A DNA stretch of 64,000 nucleotides from Aureliella helgolandensis. GTDB lineage: Bacteria > Planctomycetota > Planctomycetia > Pirellulales > Pirellulaceae. Under the pieces are notes generated by a model that saw nothing but the letters and a program-made list of their open reading frames with translations, had not been told where the DNA came from and made no database searches. Each line of letters starts with the position of its first letter. Positions within the stretch are counted from its first letter, which is position 1. Where the stretch lies: contig NZ_CP036298.1 in assembly GCF_007752135.1 (NCBI RefSeq), positions 5,452,859-5,516,858 on the forward strand, in the 5' to 3' direction. Positions 60,105 through 64,000 of the stretch are shown here, piece by piece. The translations under genes were made by a program, and so were the position numbers.

Positions 60105-61013
60105 TCAGTTGGTGTGGGGAGGGCGGTCTGTGACGGTCGACTCAACCCTCTTTTGGGATAACTCTTCAACAGTCTCCATTGCCAGTTGAACCCCTATTCC
60201 GTACGTCTCCATTTCGTGGTTTCCTCCCAAAGTCCCTGTATGCAAAGTGAAGTATTTCGGAACGCCTACATGTTCGAAACCAACATCATTCTTGTCAGGT
60301 AAGCCAGAGGGGGTGTATGCAGGTGTTGGGAAATACGGGACGACATCCTCGGAATTCGCCACACGATAGATAGCTATTTTGTCATCTCTTAAACGTTTAG
60401 CGAAATCCCGGTCAACGCAACGCGGTGATGCGAATGTGACAACAGCAAGTTTTTGACTCGCCGAAGAATCGACACTAATGACGTCAGGAATGGCCAACGT
60501 GGCAAGTGCTCCGCCTAGACTGTGCCCGCAAATAAAGATACGGTCTATGCTCGAATAATGTTCAGCAAGAACACGGAGCAGATCTGGGCGAAGCGGTTGG
60601 TAGTGCTTACGAAAACCAAATGATGTTTTTCCGTAGACTGGCCACTTTGGATCGTCCATAGTGTGATATCGACCCGAAAATGCGAAAGCAAATAGGCGAG
60701 CCATAATGCCGATCGCATGCGGTTTACCAGTTTCAAAATCAACTGGCTGGAAATGTGCATTTCGAATCCACTCCGGCCCGAACTTCGGGCTAGGAATCGT
60801 GCGCCAACGTCGTACCATCGTTCCACGAAAGACGATAAAGAGTTGTCGATCGCGAAGTGACACGAACCCATATGGCAATTCTTCGCCACGCAATACTGCA
60901 ACAACTTGATGACCAGATGGCGCTTCCCATAAGTTGCCGTTCATGTGGCAATCAAACTGCGGGTACGCAGCGCTTGCGAGAGTGTGCAGTTCTGTGAATT
61001 GAGACAGTTCCAT
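60105..61013 (-). CDS. Lipase class 3 family protein
   Basis: 302 residues from the ATG at 61013 (MELSQFTELHTLASAAYP...). The fold is clear: LFIVFRGTMVRRWRT, nucleophile elbow FICGHSLGGALATLAIPD, acid in RVANSEDVVPYFP and His in GGNHEMETYG, the Ser-Asp-His triad of fungal-type class 3 lipases. There is no signal peptide, so it may act inside the cell. Lipase class 3 proteins occur in bacterial phage-defence and toxin contexts as well as metabolism. Confidence 0.85.
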   Translation of the reverse strand: MELSQFTELHTLASAAYPQFDCHMNGNLWEAPSGHQVVAVLRGEELPYGFVSLRDRQLFIVFRGTMVRRWRTIPSPKFGPEWIRNAHFQPVDFETGKPHAIGIMARLFAFAFSGRYHTMDDPKWPVYGKTSFGFRKHYQPLRPDLLRVLAEHYSSIDRIFICGHSLGGALATLAIPDVISVDSSASQKLAVVTFASPRCVDRDFAKRLRDDKIAIYRVANSEDVVPYFPTPAYTPSGLPDKNDVGFEHVGVPKYFTLHTGTLGGNHEMETYGIGVQLAMETVEELSQKRVESTVTDRPPHTN

Positions 61014-61338
61014 AGTGTCGAAATATCCTTTAATTCCATCCCGACATTCTGGCACGAAAACCTGGTTTAAGGGAATTGTCTGTGGACGATCTGACGGGAA
61101 TTGGACCGCTCAAAGGTATCGCAAGAAAATCACTGTAACAAGCATTTTTGTAAGTACTACAAACTTCGTCTATTGGTGCAGTCGAAGGTCTCGATGCCAT
61201 GAGACATAGCCGGCTGGGAGCGGTGCTATGCCCCCAAACACAGCGTGTGAGTGCTTAGTAGGTAGCCTACTGCGGAACCGCAAAAGTGAACAGCGGGCGA
61301 ATTACTGCTCGATGATTGCATTGACGTAGGAAATAGGA
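61014..61338. other. Intergenic region with a decayed paralogue
   Basis: 61171-61232 on the + strand reads AVEGLDAMRHSRLGAVL, matching the end (EALDAMKRSRLGAVL) of the gene at 59796. The rest shows no gene. Confidence 0.5.
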
Positions 61339-62082
61339 TCACATTCTGACTAATTCTTGCGTCGCTCGCAGTTGTTGAAAGCCGAATTCTAGTGGTTGCT
61401 GCAAGCGTTGCATGTGAGAAGCTTCCACCACACGGTTCCGCTTGTCGATAAATTTGTTTAAGGCATTCGCAATCACTATTCCTTCGATAGCACCTTGCAG
61501 GCCGAAACCTCCTCCCATAAATCTCCTATTTACGTAACCAGGGTCATTCTTCCAAATCTCAATCGCACTACTCAGTTGCGCGATTGGATCTGTGAGCAGG
61601 CGTTCTGATTCAAAATCCGTTCCAGTCAGTCGGCGGAGCCGATCAGCGCAGAAATGAAGGCCAGGCATGACCTGACGAAGTGATTCAAGTGTCAGGCCAG
61701 TTTCATAGGATGCGTATGCGAGACCGATTGTGTCGTCAAGCTTTGTACACATTTCCGGACCAAGTAAGTGCCGAAGCTCCGCGCCCTTCAAATGATAGTA
61801 CAGCCAATAACGCCAACCAAATGTGAGTCGCAGCCATCCTCCATTTATCTCAGCCTGCGAGATTACGTGCCACTGCGATTGGTCGAAAATAAAGTCGTCG
61901 TCACCGTAGGGATTGAATGACTCAATTACGGTCTGCATCGGTAACGTCGAGTTCGTGTACGGAAAGCGTACGGCCACCTCACGATCAGGCAATTCACGAA
62001 CGAATTGTCGAAGTTCACCAACGCGAATCGCGAATGATTCAATCTCACGAGAGTCGATTCGAGGAGGCTCGCTCATATCCAT
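61339..62082 (-). CDS. Protein of unknown function
   Basis: 247 residues, soluble: MDMSEPPRIDSREIESFAIRVGELRQFVRELPDREVAVRFPYTNSTLPMQTVIESFNPYGDDDFIFDQSQWHVISQ, then GWLRLTFGWRYWLYYHLKGAELRHLLGPEMCTKLDDTIGLAYASYETGLTLESLRQVMPGLHFCADRLRRL and a helical end. No family recognised. Flanking attC sites were not recognised, so it may lie outside the array. Confidence 0.62.
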   Translation of the reverse strand: MDMSEPPRIDSREIESFAIRVGELRQFVRELPDREVAVRFPYTNSTLPMQTVIESFNPYGDDDFIFDQSQWHVISQAEINGGWLRLTFGWRYWLYYHLKGAELRHLLGPEMCTKLDDTIGLAYASYETGLTLESLRQVMPGLHFCADRLRRLTGTDFESERLLTDPIAQLSSAIEIWKNDPGYVNRRFMGGGFGLQGAIEGIVIANALNKFIDKRNRVVEASHMQRLQQPLEFGFQQLRATQELVRM

Positions 62083-62382
62083 TTGCTACGTCGCTGCTCC
62101 CTGAGACTGCCATTCTGAGGTGTCGAACCATTAATTCCAGCCACTGAGAATTGAGATGCCCCAATGGTATCGCTCGCAGGTCTCTGTGACAAGCGTTTTG
62201 AACTTTCCACCGGATATCCTCTTGATCCAGTCGGAACGTTCGACGCCGCGAACCCTAGCCTGCTGAGCACGATTCTCTAAGCATAACCACGCCGGGCATT
62301 TGACGCCTCGATTGCATCCGTGGCGTTTTCCTCGTTGTATATCGCGACACACGCCCCCGTCGAGTTCCCCTGCCCAACTGCG
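62083..62382. other. Intergenic region without a recognised gene
   Basis: 300 bases. Open frames on both strands are long but composition-driven (Arg/Pro-rich) and overlap the R3 leader. No gene called. Confidence 0.4.
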
Positions 62383-62525
62383 ACCAGCCCCGCGAGCTCC
62401 CACGCATCGCCACACGGGCCAACCTAGGGCACCGTCGCGGCCCTCCGGAAACCTGCTGGAATCCTCTAAATATCTGCAAGAATTGGCTTGCTGCGGTTCA
62501 AACCTCATGGCTCCATGTGTGTTGC
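62383..62525 (+). repeat. R3 leader, copy 3
   Basis: Very similar to copy 1 at 52201. Ends 39 bases before the next start. Confidence 0.75.
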
Positions 62526-62564
62526 ACGAATGAATTTCCATTCCCCCACCACACGGAGACGCGC

Positions 62565-62792
62565 ATGCCCAACAACCGCCAACAGAAGAACCGACTGCAA
62601 CCTGAGGCTGCTTACGAAAACTCGCACCTCGTCGCCCAAGACCTCGTCGAAAGGATTCGCGAGCTGCTCTTTGACATGCCCGCGCCCGGCGTGGAAGAAC
62701 ACCCGATTGACTGGACGCATGTTGGTTCGATCAACGAGGTCAACAAGCGTCTCTCAAGCGTTGTCGCCTTCCTAGACGGTACGGAACACTAA
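62565..62792 (+). CDS. Small protein of unknown function (copy 2 of duplicated pair)
   Basis: 75 residues from the ATG at 62565: MPNNRQQKNRLQPEAAYENSHLVAQDLVERIRELLFDMPAPGVEEHPIDWTHVGSINEVNKRLSSVVAFLDGTEH. Nearly the same as the gene at 52384. It is followed after 93 bases by the HARE-HTH gene. Confidence 0.72.
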   Translation: MPNNRQQKNRLQPEAAYENSHLVAQDLVERIRELLFDMPAPGVEEHPIDWTHVGSINEVNKRLSSVVAFLDGTEH

Positions 62793-62885
62793 GCCGAAAC
62801 GCGGTATCAATCCGCGTCGCCGGTCGGTGGTTCGATCGGCCTGACGATGGCAGCCAACCACGAAATAGAATTGGGAACTACGACG

Positions 62886-63428
62886 ATGAAGAAGGCAGAT
62901 GTAAAGATTGGTGGTGTGTACAGCGCGACGGTTACTGGCAAGTGCGTCGAGGTCCGGATCGATGCCGAGAAGCCACGTGGCGGATGGGAGGCGACCAACT
63001 TGGTCACCAACAAGAAGGTCCACATCAAGTCGGGTCGACGCTTGCAGCCGGTTGTGGGTGCAACGAGATCGGCCCAATCCACATCAAATGGCAAAGCGAA
63101 GAAGGTGGCTTCGGAATCAGCGAAGCAGGAGGCAGTAGTCGCAGAAAAAGCAGCGGCCAAGAAACCACGCAAGTCTAAGGTCGCCCCGGTGGTTGGGGAG
63201 AAGAAGCTGAGCTGCATTGCTGCGGCGCTGAAGGTCTTGGCCGAATCCGGGCAGCCACTCAACACCAAAGAGATGATCGAGGCCATGCAGGCTAAAGGCT
63301 ACTGGTCCAGCCCTGGTGGTAAAACTCCGCACGCTACGCTTTACAGCGCGATTTTGCGGGACCTAGCCGCAGGGGACGACGCCCAATTTGTAAAAACTGG
63401 GCGCGGCCGGTTTGCGGCCAGAACCTAG
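62886..63428 (+). CDS. HARE-HTH winged-helix protein
   Basis: 180 residues from the ATG at 62886 (an ATG at 62847 adds 13 residues). The N-terminal part MKKADVKIGGVYSATVTGKCVEVRIDAEKPRGGWEATNLVTNKKVHIKSGRRLQ looks like a small beta barrel. A Lys/Ala-rich linker follows. The C-terminus LSCIAAALKVLAESGQPLNTKEMIEAMQAKGYWSSPGGKTPHATLYSAILRDLAAGDDAQFVKTGRGRFAA is a HARE-HTH domain (as in ASXL, RNA polymerase delta and restriction enzymes), which probably binds DNA. A truncated copy is at 52666. Confidence 0.82.
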   Translation: MKKADVKIGGVYSATVTGKCVEVRIDAEKPRGGWEATNLVTNKKVHIKSGRRLQPVVGATRSAQSTSNGKAKKVASESAKQEAVVAEKAAAKKPRKSKVAPVVGEKKLSCIAAALKVLAESGQPLNTKEMIEAMQAKGYWSSPGGKTPHATLYSAILRDLAAGDDAQFVKTGRGRFAART

Positions 63429-64000
63429 GTTAAACCTTCAGTGCAACCTCGCACATGCCCCACTTTCTCGCCAGTGGGTAATTCTGCATCGGTAGCGTCA
63501 AGGAGCCCAATCGGAGAGACTGAAAAGGACAAGAACTATTGCAGGGTGAGGGCATTTCCCTAATCACCTTAGGGAAAACCGTCAGTGAAGCCTATTCGGG
63601 AGGAAGATCCGTACCACGACCCTTCACCGGTGTCGGGGGACCTAGCTCTTTGTCGAGCTTTTAGCCACAGATCTTCTGACGAATCCTTTTCTTTCCCCGG
63701 ATGGAATAGCAAAATTGCAACTTTATGCTTGTCCGAAAACGATACGCATCTTTCTCTTCGTGGGATTATCAAAGAAGCCAACATTATCGAGCATCTCGAA
63801 AATATGGGAGTAGAGTGCGAACTGTTCACCTGTGAGTCCGGTCCAAAACACCATGCATGAGGTCTTCGTTGTTGAAGGGAATAGGGTCAGGAACAGGCTG
63901 TCTTGTACGTCACTCTGAAGCATCGATTGGGAAAACAGCATTTCATGAACTGCGTTCCTTACGATGGCAGATAAGAATGCTGGCAGATAATAACGCAACG
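63429..64000. other. End region with no certain gene
   Basis: A + strand frame 63585-63860 (MKPIREEDPYHDPSPVSGDLALCRAF...) and overlapping minus-strand frames are possible but none matches a known family. A perfect inverted repeat TTTCCCTAA-n5-TTAGGGAAA at 63555-63577 lies just before 63585 and could be an operator. Confidence 0.35.
63555..63577. promoter_or_regulatory. Perfect palindrome TTTCCCTAA-n5-TTAGGGAAA
   Basis: 9 bp arms, 5 base spacer, 8 bases upstream of the ATG at 63585. Its symmetry suggests a dimeric regulator site; no regulator is known. Confidence 0.45.

Noticed and set aside
1..64000. Integron integrase, CRISPR array, tRNA or rRNA genes
   Set aside because: Looked for; no tyrosine-recombinase gene, no regularly spaced short repeats and no recognisable RNA gene was seen.

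Overview
The window looks like chromosomal DNA of a marine planctomycete of the Rhodopirellula/Pirellula type. The evidence is a dense run of secreted sulfatases, a DUF1080 protein, two DUF1559 (H-X9-DG) prepilin-like proteins, a PEP-CTERM protein, a di-haem cytochrome c peroxidase-like protein and Cys-rich small proteins. No rRNA, tRNA or CRISPR array was seen.

Region 1 (1-14.8 kb, + strand) is a polysaccharide-degradation locus: a putative glycosyl hydrolase, a GH28 polygalacturonase-like enzyme, an HGGGW esterase, five secreted formylglycine-type sulfatases, a DUF1080 protein and a DUF2961 protein. Together they look suited to de-esterifying, desulfating and cutting a sulfated, pectin-like glycan. 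An IS3-family element (11492-13152) with recognisable terminal repeats and an A7 frameshift site separates a 3'-truncated sulfatase from a DUF2961 gene that lacks a signal peptide. It has no visible target duplication, which suggests a deletion.

Region 2 (14.8-26.6 kb) mixes ordinary genes with debris. The genes are the cytochrome peroxidase-like protein, a DJ-1/isonitrile-hydratase-like protein, two DUF1559 proteins, a PEP-CTERM protein, a tetrapyrrole-methylase-like protein with a signal peptide, and a Cys-rich membrane-anchored protein. The debris comprises a sulfatase N-terminal scrap, transposase scraps, a second IS3-family element with a broken orfB, hairpin repeats, and three copies (the third at 39.4 kb) of a ~185 bp repeat lying at gene breakpoints.

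Region 3 (26.6-39.3 kb) is a decaying stress/signalling island. Apparently intact genes are a NarL-type regulator, a DUF4142 protein, two BON-domain proteins (one a lipoprotein behind a sigma-54-type promoter), a glycine-rich stress protein, several small zinc-ribbon proteins and a 1399-residue multi-PAS hybrid histidine kinase. Between them lie fragments or frameshifted copies of histidine kinases, DUF892, a PNPOx-type stress protein, an FAD oxidoreductase, a cation/proton antiporter, DUF1593 and CheR. A GGGGA/TCCCC-type palindrome recurs near the stress genes.

Region 4 (40.5-59.1 kb) is the most unusual part: an integron cassette array without an integrase in the window. About 20 small minus-strand genes are nearly all separated by ~85-100 bp imperfect palindromes with attC architecture. 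Cassette products include an alpha/beta hydrolase, small membrane and secreted proteins, a SUKH-like protein, two HNH nucleases and a SIR2-domain protein; one cassette occurs twice. At four junctions a ~545 bp gene-free repeat (R1) fills the attC position. A shorter relative at 48.7-48.9 kb has a group II intron domain V hairpin, so R1 may be an ORF-less group II-intron-like element targeting attC. A second gene-free family (R2) occurs three times, each time with its own attC.

Region 5 (52.2-52.8 and 59.6-64 kb) holds + strand small genes behind a shared leader (R3), one with a HARE-HTH winged helix, a lipase class 3 protein, and proteins of unknown function.
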